A stretch of 64,000 nucleotides of DNA from Okeania sp. SIO2C9 (lineage in GTDB: Bacteria; Cyanobacteriota; Cyanobacteriia; Cyanobacteriales; Microcoleaceae), in NCBI RefSeq assembly GCF_010672455.1, contig NZ_JAAHGO010000001.1:205666-269665 (forward strand), given 5' to 3'. Shown here one piece after another: positions 49,129-57,683 of this stretch; positions within the stretch are counted from its first letter, which is position 1, and every line of letters begins with the position of its first letter. The position numbers and the translations under genes were made by a program. Below the pieces are notes generated by a model that was not told where the DNA came from, ran no database searches, and worked only from the letters and a program-made list of their open reading frames with translations.

Positions 49129-50416
49129 TCATAGAGACAACTTAAAGAGCGAAATATTGCTATTACTAATCCAGAGGTCGGACTCTCCCGTAGCTTTTGG
49201 GTCTCCCCCAGATTCCGAGTGCCCCTCGGTACTGTTGACTATTGCTCCTAACATCTCTAAACCTTTAGCTAAAATGTTCTTTGCTGCGTTATGGTCACGG
49301 TCTGCTATATAACCACAATGAGGACATTTGTGAGTCCTAACAGACAACGATTTTTTAACAGTTTGACCACAAGAAGAACAATTTTGAGATGTGAAATGTG
49401 GAGGTACTGCTATGCAAGCAATTCCATGGGACTTAGCATAATATTCCAGCCATTCGGTGAACTGATACCAACTTGCATCAGATATAGATTTAGCTAAGTG
49501 ATGATTTTTAACTAGGTTAGCAATCTTCAAATCCTCGTAGACTACCAAGTCGTGAGATTGGATTAACGCCCTTGCAGTCTTTACTGCATGGTCTTTACGC
49601 AGTAAAGCTGATTTTGAGATGCTGCCTGGCTAATTGCTTTCTGGCTTTATGGTAGTTATTTGACTGTGGCTTTTTACCTTTCTCGTGGCGACGTGATACT
49701 CTCTTTTGTAGCTTTTTTAGTCGTTTTTCTGAGGAACTCAAATACTTAGGATTTTCTACAACATCACCATTACTATCAGTATAGAAAGCGTTTAAACCTA
49801 AATCTATTCCTACTACATTGCCTTCAAAATTATGAGTTTCTTTTCTCTCTACATTTACTAAAAATTGACAATAATAACTATCTGCACGTCTAACAACTCT
49901 AACTCTACTTATTTGTTGTTGTGAATACCAGACTAAATCACGGCTTGTCCATAACTCAAATACACCTGCTTTAAAACCATCTTTAAACTCAATTTTCTTT
50001 CTGTCTGGGGATAGCTTATAACCAGTTGTTTTATACTCTATTGAACGGGTGAACTTCTTGAATTTAGGATAACCTCTCTTGGTGCGCGTTCCCTTGCGAC
50101 TGTCGTCGTCGCGGGGTCGCACCGCCTTTTTACCTGGTAATTTCAGTCTACAATTTTTGTAGAATCGTTGTATTGATTGCCATGCTCTATCGGCTGATGC
50201 AAGTCTAGCTTGAGAGTTTAGTTTTTTGACCCAAGGAAAATTATTATCCTTTGCTAATACAGCACAAAGCTTTTGTAAGTCGTTGCGTTTGACGTTTTTA
50301 TTATCTATCCAATAACGTAAGCAACTGTTTCTGATAAATTGACCTGTGAGAATCATTTCATCTAAAACTTTGTACTGATGTTGACTGCCTTTTAATTTGG
50401 CTTCAATTACTAGCAA
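49129..50416 (-). pseudogene. tnpB: TnpB of an IS200/IS605-type element, frameshifted
   Basis: The N-terminal part (50416-49595, 273 residues, TTG start) runs to HLKISFTA and stops. In another frame the sequence continues as KDHAVKTARALIQSHDLVVYEDL and on to a stop at 49129. The frameshift falls near 49600-49625. The RuvC-like residues are split: Asp in VVGIDLGLNAFYT on the first part, Glu in VVYEDLKIANLV and Asp in DRDHNAAKNIL on the second, along with the CSSCG/CPHCG zinc finger. Residues about 97-113 (AVRPRDDDSRKGTRTK) are encoded by a 48-bp element inserted in frame (50078-50125), which normal TnpB proteins lack. The protein is probably non-functional. Confidence 0.85.
50078..50125 (-). 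repeat. 48-bp GC-rich element inserted in frame in tnpB
   Basis: On the coding strand it begins GCGGTGCGACCCCGCG and ends GCGCACCAAG. It is 48 bp, so it adds 16 residues without a frameshift. It matches the relic copy 41297-41344 along its full length. Confidence 0.8.
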
Positions 50417-51094
50417 AGATATTATTAATTCCTCGACTACATCTATTGTTATAGCTAAATTTACCCAAAATGTCTACTAGATAAACTATTAATATTTGTG
50501 TATAATTATGACATCGTTTGCGTTTGCGCAGCATCCCGTAGGGAAGCATTCCGTAGGAAATCATAATTATACACGCACCATTCATCCAGGCGCGCTCATT
50601 AAAAATTATAGCGCTGGCCATAAGAGTGATTCTAGGTAAAATCAAAAATTATTTTGGTTTAGGGATTGGGGAGTAAGAGAATGCTTCGGCCACTCTAGTC
50701 TATCTATTTGAAAACCACTGTAGCAGTCCAAGCAAAGAGCCCGGACATATTAAAAACTTAAAATTCAGACAACGCAAGATGTTTTCAACTTTAGTCCATC
50801 CTTCTTCCTTCTCCTATATAGCGCTGTGCGCAGGCAACAGCTCCGGAAGGCAACAGCTCATCTGGGGGAATAAATTGCTAATAATATAAGACTTTTAGCT
50901 ATTTGGCCCCTCCTGCAATTTGTAAATATACCAGCGCTCATTGCTATATTTAAAGCGATCGCTATTTTTCTCCCCTGGCCTATTCTGCTGAGAGTCGATC
51001 AAGACAAAAAAATGTTACTTAAACCTTTACTGCTTAGTTTAAGTTGTAGTAAGGTCAATATTGTATTGTGGTTAAAAAAACGAAGGTTTTCCTC
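50417..51094. other. Spacer between tnpB pseudogene and TetR gene
   Basis: Includes a copy of the GCAGCATCCCGTAGGGAAGC motif near 50525 and family-A copy 5 (50719-50818). No gene seen; a weak 80-codon frame here is a shadow. Confidence 0.5.
50719..50818 (+). repeat. Family A MITE-like repeat, copy 5
   Basis: Ends TGTAGCAG and CTCCTATA, core AAAAACTTAAAATTCAGAC. The most diverged complete copy. Confidence 0.6.
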
Positions 51095-51685
51095 ATGACT
51101 CGTGGACCGAACAAACAATTTGACCCAGAAGTTGTTTTGGCTAAGGCAATGGAAGTGTTTTGGGCGCGGGGTTATGAAGCAGCTAGTTTATCCGAACTCC
51201 TAAAAAATATGGGTATAAACAAAAAAAGCCTATATGACACCTTCGGTAATAAGCGATCGCTATTTCTCAAAGCTCTGGATTATTATGGCCAAACCACGAT
51301 TCGCTCATTAAAAGAGGAATTAGCTACAACTGCTTCCCCTTTAGAGAATCTAAAACAAATCCTGTTCAAGTGGCAAAGGCAACATGGTCAACCAGGCAGT
51401 TATGGCTGTATGCTAGGAACAAACATTGCGGACTTCAATACTGATGATGTAGAGATAGCTCAATTGTTTCGCGCCTACCTGCGACACTTAGAAGATGTCT
51501 TTTGCCAAGTACTTCAACAAGCTCAAGCAGTCGGAGAATTAAGCCCTAATGCCAATCCACGAGATTTAGCAAGGATGCTACTTTGTACAACTCAAGGCAT
51601 GGCCATAATTGGTAGAATTCTTGAAGATGAAACACTACTAGCAAGCACAGTTCAATCGACTTTAGCTTACCTAGAGGCTAGTTAA
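51095..51685 (+). CDS. TetR/AcrR family transcriptional regulator
   Basis: 196 residues. The N-terminal DNA-binding domain is clear: LAKAMEVFWARGYEAASLSE, LLKNMGINKKSLYDTFGNKR and LFLKALDYY (helix-turn-helix about residues 15-65). The C-terminal ligand domain (about 80-195) has no recognised effector. ATG 51095 is preferred: AAGG lies about eight bases upstream, and the upstream GTG at 51068 would add only nine residues. Autoregulation from the upstream intergenic region is typical, but I see no obvious palindromic operator. No target gene is divergent from it, so its regulon is unknown. Confidence 0.9.
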   Translation: MTRGPNKQFDPEVVLAKAMEVFWARGYEAASLSELLKNMGINKKSLYDTFGNKRSLFLKALDYYGQTTIRSLKEELATTASPLENLKQILFKWQRQHGQPGSYGCMLGTNIADFNTDDVEIAQLFRAYLRHLEDVFCQVLQQAQAVGELSPNANPRDLARMLLCTTQGMAIIGRILEDETLLASTVQSTLAYLEAS

Positions 51686-52534
51686 TTTTTTTTGTTAAAA
51701 TCTTGACTAATTGGTTTAAACTAAATCAATTATTATTTCTAAAGAAAAATATACTATCTCCGGTTGAATACTGATAAAATTGAAAATATAGGGTGATAAA
51801 TATTCTCTGATCATCATGATCAATTAGCCTTAATTTCTCAGCTATCCATTACCCACATCATTTCTTAACATAAAGCTTGACTTTAGAGACGAGTTATGTG
51901 TAAGTCTTAGCTCGGCTTTTTCGGGAGAAAAAATGTCTTTTTCCATACATTTTTTGAAAACTTCAGTAGTTTTACTTAGCTACTATGATTTTTTCTCCTT
52001 TCTCCCCTGCTCCCTGATCCCCACAAGGGTTTTAAGACTTATGGGTAAGGGATAGGTTTCTCCGGGGGGTTAAAGAGATAAAAAGATAAAAATTTATTCT
52101 GGTTGTTCAACTGGAAATAATATAACATCTTTTTCTAACTTCTATTTATAAATCAGTAACCAATTTTACAAAAATTAAATTTTATTCAGAGTAGTTGCAA
52201 TATTTTTGCAACAGAAGTATACTTTGAATTAGTAACTAACTACTTATCTACTTACCTAGTTATCCAGCAAAAAAAATTTGACAGAGAGAATGGGTGTATC
52301 TCTCTGCCAGTAATATTCTTGTATTTTATATCTGAGTGAAAGTTTTGTAGGCAATTAAAGTTTGAGAAGTTGAATTTCTGAAGCTTTGCTTGCAAATACC
52401 TACTAAAATAGAGTTTTTTGCTAGTGTATAAAGAATCTTTGACAACAAAAGTTTAGGTGTTGCATCTACCAGCTTCTTTTGTATAGTTCATTTTCTAGGA
52501 AATTCTTGAATTGCTACCTAATAAGTATGTGAAC
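51686..52534. other. Non-coding stretch between TetR and dps
   Basis: Dominated by the inverted family-F copy 2 (51841-52056). The remainder is AT-rich with no gene I can support. Confidence 0.55.
51841..52056 (-). repeat. Family F MITE-like repeat, copy 2
   Basis: About 216 bp in inverted orientation relative to copy 1, ends GCTATCCATTACCCACATC and ATGGGTAAGGGATAGG, containing CTTCAGTAGTTTTACTTAGC. It is closely similar to copy 1 along its length. Confidence 0.75.
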
Positions 52535-53068
52535 CTAGTTCAAGACTACTAATGTGTCTGGAGCTAGGAAGTGGTCTAAGTGATATGCGCGCTCTTCAGT
52601 TTTGAGTAGAATTTGCTCATAGAGGTAGCGAGTAGCGCGATCGCCTAAGCTTTCAGCTTGTGCAGCAAGACGACGCAGAAGTTTAATAACTTCTTGTTCT
52701 GCTCCTAGATCCTGTTCGACCATAGCTCTAGAGTTAAAACTTCCATCTTCTTCAGGAGTAAAGCAGCACATTTCAGCCAACTTAGCAAAGCTAGCAACTG
52801 GAACGCCACCTAGACCATTTAAACGTTCAGCCAAGTCATGGACATGACCTCTTACATCATCATAACTTTCTTGAAAGAACTCATGGAGTTGATAGAACTC
52901 TGCTCCTTCGACAACAAAATGATGTTTCTCATATTGGAGATATAAAGCTTGGAAACTGGCCAAAGCTATATTCATACCCTCACATATGGGTTCAGTAACA
53001 CTTTTTTCTAATCCAATTGGGTTATCGGCAATCTGACCAAATACTTGTACTGGAGTTGCTGTAGCCAT
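52535..53068 (-). CDS. dps: DNA-binding ferritin-like protein, Dps family
   Basis: 177 residues, a four-helix-bundle protein that assembles as a dodecamer, stores iron and uses peroxide at a ferroxidase centre between subunits. The conserved core is [20 protein letters not shown] followed by [20 protein letters not shown], with ligands His, Asp and Glu in the usual spacing. The rest, [11 protein letters not shown] at the front and LEEQ-like helices at the back, fits the fold. AAGGAGA precedes the ATG. It is probably induced by oxidative stress or starvation, but no operator is recognisable. A longer N-terminus than E. coli Dps is usual in cyanobacterial members. Confidence 0.92.
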   Translation of the reverse strand: MATATPVQVFGQIADNPIGLEKSVTEPICEGMNIALASFQALYLQYEKHHFVVEGAEFYQLHEFFQESYDDVRGHVHDLAERLNGLGGVPVASFAKLAEMCCFTPEEDGSFNSRAMVEQDLGAEQEVIKLLRRLAAQAESLGDRATRYLYEQILLKTEERAYHLDHFLAPDTLVVLN

Positions 53069-53347
53069 CTTATGTATTCTCCTTTCAATTAACCTAATTT
53101 ATTGCTAGTTATCTAGCTTTGTTTATTGCTAACAGTTTTAAGTCTACCACAGTTAATAGGAGAGTCAACCTGAGCCAAGATCGCAGATAGAATATATTCT
53201 AAGTTAGCAAATTTTTTTGATAAAACTATTGAGAAAATTTAGCAGCTATTGTATAGTCAAAAGTATAGTTACTCTGGTAGAAACACATCAGAACTACTAG
53301 AGGTCTTAACGGTAAATTTAGTGCTAATATATTGCAATTGAAAAAAA

Positions 53348-53593
53348 ATGAGTACATTCAACCAGAGGCCAGACACTAAGGAAATTTTACAAATAAGCTC
53401 GGTAGACCGATGGGAAGTCTATAAACGCTTACAAGAATTGGATATTCATTGTTGGTGTGAAGCAGAAAAGCCATTGCGGGTACAGCTCAAAAACACAAAT
53501 GAAGCTACCCAATTAGAAAGTGTTTTAAAACAATTCACAGCTAATCGTTGCGAATTGGTGCAATTGTTACAACGCTGTTGGCAAGTTAGCTAA
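53348..53593 (+). CDS. Small conserved cyanobacterial protein (81 residues)
   Basis: An 81-residue protein of a type I recall only from cyanobacteria. The pattern is RPDTKEILQISSVDRWEVY, then KRLQELDIHCWCEAEKPLRVQ, then RCELVQLLQRCWQ. Alpha-beta structure is likely. Cysteines at about residues 34, 36 and 68 might bind metal, which is speculative. It stands alone, close to the 2Fe-2S protein gene but with about 290 bases between them. Function is unknown. Confidence 0.75.
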   Translation: MSTFNQRPDTKEILQISSVDRWEVYKRLQELDIHCWCEAEKPLRVQLKNTNEATQLESVLKQFTANRCELVQLLQRCWQVS

Positions 53594-53878
53594 TATCCTG
53601 AATTAATACCATAAATTAGAGAGGGGCAAAAGTAATGTATTTATCTGTAGAGATACAAAGCTTTTAGTAATACCATTTCACTTAAAAAATGTCACAAATA
53701 GTTGGTAACTGATGAAGTCAAATAATAAGCTGAAATTCCTGTAGAGTAGAGGTTTTAAGTACTTAAAATATCAATTTTGACTTCTGAATTTTGACTTTTG
53801 ACTTTAGTGAAACTGTATAAGTATTTAAACCTTCCCCTAGCCACATAGATGACCATGACCTAACAAAAATAACCAACA

Positions 53879-54553
53879 ATGTCTAAATCCAAGAAGCAAA
53901 TGACAAAATTTATCTTAGAAGGACAAATCCAAGAAGTTACCGTTAAAGACGGCTACAAACTGAAATATATTAATGTAGAAACACCAGGGGGTAATAATTA
54001 TACAGTTAAACTTGCCAAGCCTTTACGGAAGATTTTTGCCTCAGTATTAATACCAGGTTTAGGAGTAAAAGTAACTGGAGAAAGAACAGTTTATCGGAAA
54101 ACTGGTGAAGAAGAATTGAAGGCTTTAAAAATTATACCAGATTTTAGCAATAACGCAATAACACCATGTAAAAATCATAGTGTGGAATTAGTTGAAACTT
54201 TATCTAGCCAACTAAAAGAGCAGAAGTTATCTGAAACTGAACATACTTGTAGTAAATCTCCACAAAAAATCACTGGAACTAATTCTAAGTGTGCAGCGAA
54301 GAAAGCTCAGATTTTAGTGTGCCAAAAATCAGATTGTCAAAAACGGGGTGCAGGCAAAGTTTGTAAAGCATTATCAGAAGTATTAAACGATCGCGGCTTA
54401 CAAGACCATGTGACAATTAAGAAGACTGGATGTCTGAAAAAGTGTAAAGCAGGACCTAATCTAGTAATTATGCCTAACAAAGCCCGTTATAGCCGGATTA
54501 GTTCATCAGAAATTCCTGATGTTATTGAAAAACATTTTAGTTTAGAAGCATAA
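53879..54553 (+). CDS. Thioredoxin-like 2Fe-2S ferredoxin-domain protein
   Basis: 224 residues. The C-terminal 85 residues show the thioredoxin-like 2Fe-2S ferredoxin pattern: ILVCQKSDCQKRGAG near the start and KKTGCLKKCKAGPNLVIMP near the end, giving four cysteines as cluster ligands. The N-terminal 90 residues (FILEGQIQEVTVKDGYKLKY and VTGERTVYRKTGEEELKALK) form a separate OB-like beta module not found in simple shethna-type ferredoxins. A Ser/Thr/Lys linker joins them. It may be a redox carrier or regulator of unknown partner. A hairpin at 54590 may terminate the transcript. Confidence 0.8.
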   Translation: MSKSKKQMTKFILEGQIQEVTVKDGYKLKYINVETPGGNNYTVKLAKPLRKIFASVLIPGLGVKVTGERTVYRKTGEEELKALKIIPDFSNNAITPCKNHSVELVETLSSQLKEQKLSETEHTCSKSPQKITGTNSKCAAKKAQILVCQKSDCQKRGAGKVCKALSEVLNDRGLQDHVTIKKTGCLKKCKAGPNLVIMPNKARYSRISSSEIPDVIEKHFSLEA

Positions 54554-54589
54554 CACAAAAGATTGCTAATTTGTAGTAAGTTTCTCTGG

Positions 54590-54615
54590 TTCCAATCTCT
54601 TGTTGGGGATTGGAA
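54590..54615 (+). terminator. Terminator-like hairpin after the 2Fe-2S protein gene
   Basis: An 8-bp perfect stem, TTCCAATC (54590-54597) and GATTGGAA (54608-54615), with a 10-base loop, 37 bases after the stop codon. ATATTTTGC follows, which is only weakly T-rich. Confidence 0.5.
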
Positions 54616-54730
54616 ATATTTTGCTGTTTATTTGTAATATAAGGATTAAAATAGTGTAGGGTAAAGACAAAAAAGTTATTTCATGCCTACCGAATATTAA
54701 TTTCAGGGAAGCTACTAATACCGTTTCACG

Positions 54731-54787
54731 GAAGTCAGAAGTCAGAAGTCAGAAGTCAGAAGTTAGAAGTTAGAAGTCAGAAGTTAG
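54731..54787 (+). repeat. AGAAGTC heptamer array
   Basis: About eight tandem 7-bp units alternating between AGAAGTC and AGAAGTT. One of many such arrays here. Confidence 0.9.
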
Positions 54788-54923
54788 ATTTGATCGGCTA
54801 AAGACTTTGGCAATACAATAGTTTCAGGCAATTATTTGACATTAAAAGGAGCGAAACTATTTGTGACATCCTTAAAGTGAATTGGTATAACTAAATTAAT
54901 AGCAATTAAGGAAGACTAAAAAA

Positions 54924-55925
54924 GTGTCACAAACTAAGCCAACTATTTTAGTGACTGGGGGAGCAGGATATATTGGCTCTCATGCAGTGCAGGCCCTACA
55001 AACTGCAGGTTATGAAGTGGTAATTCTGGATAATCTTGTCTATGGACATCGGGATATAGTAGAAAATGTCCTGAAAGTAGAGATGATTGTGGGAGATACC
55101 AGCGATCGCTCTCTATTAGACAAGATTTTTGCCACTCACAATATAGCAGCAGTCATGCATTTTGCTGCATATATTTTTGTTGGAGAGTCAGTTAAAGATC
55201 CCCAAAAATATTATCATAATAATGTAGTAGGTACGCTGACATTATTAGAAGCAATGTTGGCAGCATCTGTGAAAAAATTTGTATTTTCCTCAACTGCTGC
55301 TATTTACGGGGAACCACAGACTAGTCCTATCCCTGAAGACCACCCCAAAAATCCGATCAACCCTTATGGGGCGAGTAAATTGATGGTAGAGCAAATACTT
55401 TCGGACTTTGAGGTTGCTTATGATTTTAAGTCTGTTTGTTTTCGCTATTTTAACGCAGCAGGGGCGCATCCTAATGCTTTAACTGGAGAAGATCATAATC
55501 CGGAAACCCATCTAATTCCACTGGTTTTATTGGCAGCATTAGGTAAACGAGATGCTATATCAATTTTTGGTACAGATTATTCTACCCATGATGGTACTTG
55601 TATTCGCGATTATATTCATGTATGTGATTTAGCGGATGCTCATGTGTTGGGGTTAGAATATTTATTGAATGGTGGTGATAGTGAAGTATTTAATCTAGGT
55701 AATGGTAATGGGTTTTCTGTCAGGGAAGTGATAGAAACGGTTAAGAAAGTAACTGGAAAAGATTTTCAAGTAATAGAATGCGATCGCCGACCAGGAGATG
55801 CACCTATTTTGGTAGGAAGTAGCGATAAAGTAAGGAAAGTATTAGGTTGGTCTCCTAAATATCCAGAGGTGCAAGATATTGTTACTCACGCTTGGCAATG
55901 GCATCAGCAGCGACATGGGAAATGA
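54924..55925 (+). CDS. galE: UDP-glucose 4-epimerase
   Basis: 333 residues of the extended SDR family. It interconverts UDP-glucose and UDP-galactose using bound NAD, supplying galactose for exopolysaccharide and lipopolysaccharide. The Rossmann motif is TGGAGYIGSH (residues 11-20). The catalytic Ser/Thr is in FSSTAAIYG and the YxxxK pair is Tyr148 and Lys152 (NPYGASK). FNLGNGNGFSVREVIE and RPGDAPILVGSS are typical C-terminal segments. The start is GTG at 54924 with AAGGA about ten bases upstream. It is complete, with no adjacent gal genes. Confidence 0.95.
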   Translation: MSQTKPTILVTGGAGYIGSHAVQALQTAGYEVVILDNLVYGHRDIVENVLKVEMIVGDTSDRSLLDKIFATHNIAAVMHFAAYIFVGESVKDPQKYYHNNVVGTLTLLEAMLAASVKKFVFSSTAAIYGEPQTSPIPEDHPKNPINPYGASKLMVEQILSDFEVAYDFKSVCFRYFNAAGAHPNALTGEDHNPETHLIPLVLLAALGKRDAISIFGTDYSTHDGTCIRDYIHVCDLADAHVLGLEYLLNGGDSEVFNLGNGNGFSVREVIETVKKVTGKDFQVIECDRRPGDAPILVGSSDKVRKVLGWSPKYPEVQDIVTHAWQWHQQRHGK

Positions 55926-56124
55926 AAGTTAAAAGTTAAAAGTCAAAAGTCAAAAGTAAGAATAATAGTATATTCGTTGTTTCAACTCATCTTAAAGTTA
56001 AAAGTCAAAAGTCAAAAGGCAAAAGTAAGAATAATAGTATAGTCGTGGTTACAACTCATCTTAAAGTAAAAAGTCAAAAGGCAAAAGTAAGAATAATAGT
56101 ATAGTCGTGGTTACAACTCATCTT
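55925..56124 (+). repeat. Tandem repeat downstream of galE (three units)
   Basis: Three units of about 62-69 bp, each containing AAGTCAAAA-type heptamers, AAGTAAGAATAATAGTATA and ending ACTCATCTT. The last two units are nearly identical. It begins within the galE stop codon region, so it lies in the 3' untranslated region. Confidence 0.85.
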
Positions 56125-56316
56125 AATGATGGAGGTTATTTGTTTGCCTTTATATATTATAGCTTTGTATCAGAAAGCTGATTTTTTACCCAAATGAAAG
56201 TCGTTGTTGCGCTTGAGTTCTCCCAAATATATTTAGGGGGCATTCAGCGCAACTACAAACAAATACATTTTTGATAATTCAATTGCTGCATATTTGAATT
56301 GAGAAAAATAAAACCA

Positions 56317-56808
56317 ATGGTTATTCCAGATATTCCTGATGGTTGGAAATATGTTATTAGCTCTTTAGTTGGTGGAAGCATCGCGATATTTTTCACTTTC
56401 TTAAACAATCGTCATCAACTCAGTAAAGATACCAAGATTTGGGAAAAATAAAAATTGTGGGAAGGTTATCAAAAGTGTATTTCTAATTTAAACTTAATTG
56501 ATAGTTTATGGACGAATTTGAGCGCAGAAAGCGGAATCAATTATGTTTTGAAAATAGAAGAAAGAGAAAAATTTTTTACCCGATATTCAGAAATACTACC
56601 TTATTTATATTGGATAATATATAATTCTCCAAATCCCCAATCAGAAGAAATAAAAGCATTGAAAGAAATCATCGGGGAAGAGGAAATAAAAACAACATTT
56701 CAGATGAAAAAACTCTATTTTTTAATTTCTAATCCTAAACTTTTAAATCCCATGAAACAAGAACTTACTAAGTTAATGGTTAATGACCCTAGACTTTCAA
56801 AATCATAA
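56317..56808 (+). pseudogene. Small single-pass membrane protein gene interrupted by a stop
   Basis: The first part reads MVIPDIPDGWKYVISSLVGG and SIAIFFTFLNNRHQLSKDTK (one hydrophobic helix, about residues 12-30). A TAA at 56449-56451 follows KIWEK. The frame remains open directly after, KLWEGYQKCISNLNLIDSLW to the stop at 56808, giving a 163-codon gene with a single in-frame stop. The cytoplasmic part is helical. It is probably a GAA to TAA change. I do not recognise the family. A sequencing error or stop readthrough would also explain it. Confidence 0.65.
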
Positions 56809-56851
56809 GTAATATTTAAAACTTTTTCCACATAATTAATATAGTTTAACT

Positions 56852-56966
56852 ATTAGACATCTCCAATAATCAAAAATAAAATCAATTATCATACATAAAT
56901 CATCAATTATTTCCCCCTACTTCCTACTCCCTACTCCCTACTCCCTCTTTTCTAGAGATGTCTATT
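56852..56966 (+). repeat. Family G MITE-like repeat, copy 2
   Basis: 115 bp, ends ATTAGACATCTCCAATAAT and AGAGATGTCTATT, with CCCTACT heptamers inside. Its end overlaps a TTG at 56965 that would otherwise extend the next gene. Confidence 0.75.
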
Positions 56967-57036
56967 GAAAACTATACTTATAAATAGTTATTTTGCTTCT
57001 TTTTCTGTGCGTTATAATTTTCCTCACTTAATATCT

Positions 57037-57669
57037 ATGACAGAAGAACGACTGACACAAGCACAATTTACTCAACTGGTGGCAGAAGTTGAACAATTAT
57101 CTAGACAGCGCGACGAAGAAATTGACCGAGAGCAGATGGAGCAGATTTTACAAGAGCTAAATTTGCCTACTGACTTGGTAGATGAGGCAATGATGCAACT
57201 GCGAAGGCGAGAAGCACTGGCACTAGAGGAAAAGCGGAATAAATTGATTAGTGTAGGGGTGCTTGGGTTGCTAGTAGTTATAGCTGCTAGTTTCTTATGG
57301 TTTCAAACTCAAAAACAAGTATTAAATAATGTCTATGCTAATTCAGGGCAAAGTCAGTTGACATTAGAAACAAATAGTGGTATAGAAATGCTAATTGTGG
57401 TTGATAGTCAACAAAATCCAGAGGTATTTTATCGGGTAACTTTGCAAGATGCACCAGTAGGAAAAAAACTTTCTTTAGGGTGCAAGTGGATTAATCCTAA
57501 TGGTGAAATTAGTCATCAAAATAGTTATCAAACTAAAGAGATTAATAGGGAAATTTGGCCTACTTATTGTAGGTATCAATTTAATCCTGTTTCACCTGCG
57601 GGAAATTGGCAAGTGGAGATGTATTTAGGCGATCGCCTTCTCAGTCAAACTGAGTTTACAGTTAAGTAA
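57037..57669 (+). CDS. Uncharacterised membrane-anchored protein
   Basis: 210 residues from ATG 57037 (MTEERLTQ); an upstream TTG at 56965 lies in the family-G repeat and is unlikely. Residues 1-65 are helical and charged (TQLVAEVEQLSRQRDEEIDR). One transmembrane helix follows at about 71-89 (LISVGVLGLLVVIAASFLWF). The C-terminal 110 residues are beta-rich with a cysteine pair (LGCKWI and TYCRYQF) that could form a disulfide if outside the cytoplasm. It ends 14 bases before the asparagine-synthetase-like gene, so the two probably share an operon. The family is not recognised. Confidence 0.75.
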   Translation: MTEERLTQAQFTQLVAEVEQLSRQRDEEIDREQMEQILQELNLPTDLVDEAMMQLRRREALALEEKRNKLISVGVLGLLVVIAASFLWFQTQKQVLNNVYANSGQSQLTLETNSGIEMLIVVDSQQNPEVFYRVTLQDAPVGKKLSLGCKWINPNGEISHQNSYQTKEINREIWPTYCRYQFNPVSPAGNWQVEMYLGDRLLSQTEFTVK

Positions 57670-57683
57670 AATTTTGTGATTAA

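Larger units (their letters stand above)
54554..54923. other. Spacer before galE with heptamer array
   Basis: Holds the hairpin at 54590-54615 and an AGAAGTC/AGAAGTT heptamer array at 54731-54787 (about eight units). No gene seen. Confidence 0.55.

Noticed and set aside
50403..50645. 80-codon minus-strand frame upstream of tnpB
   Set aside because: It overlaps a short dispersed palindromic motif and the tnpB start, and looks like chance; no family recognised.
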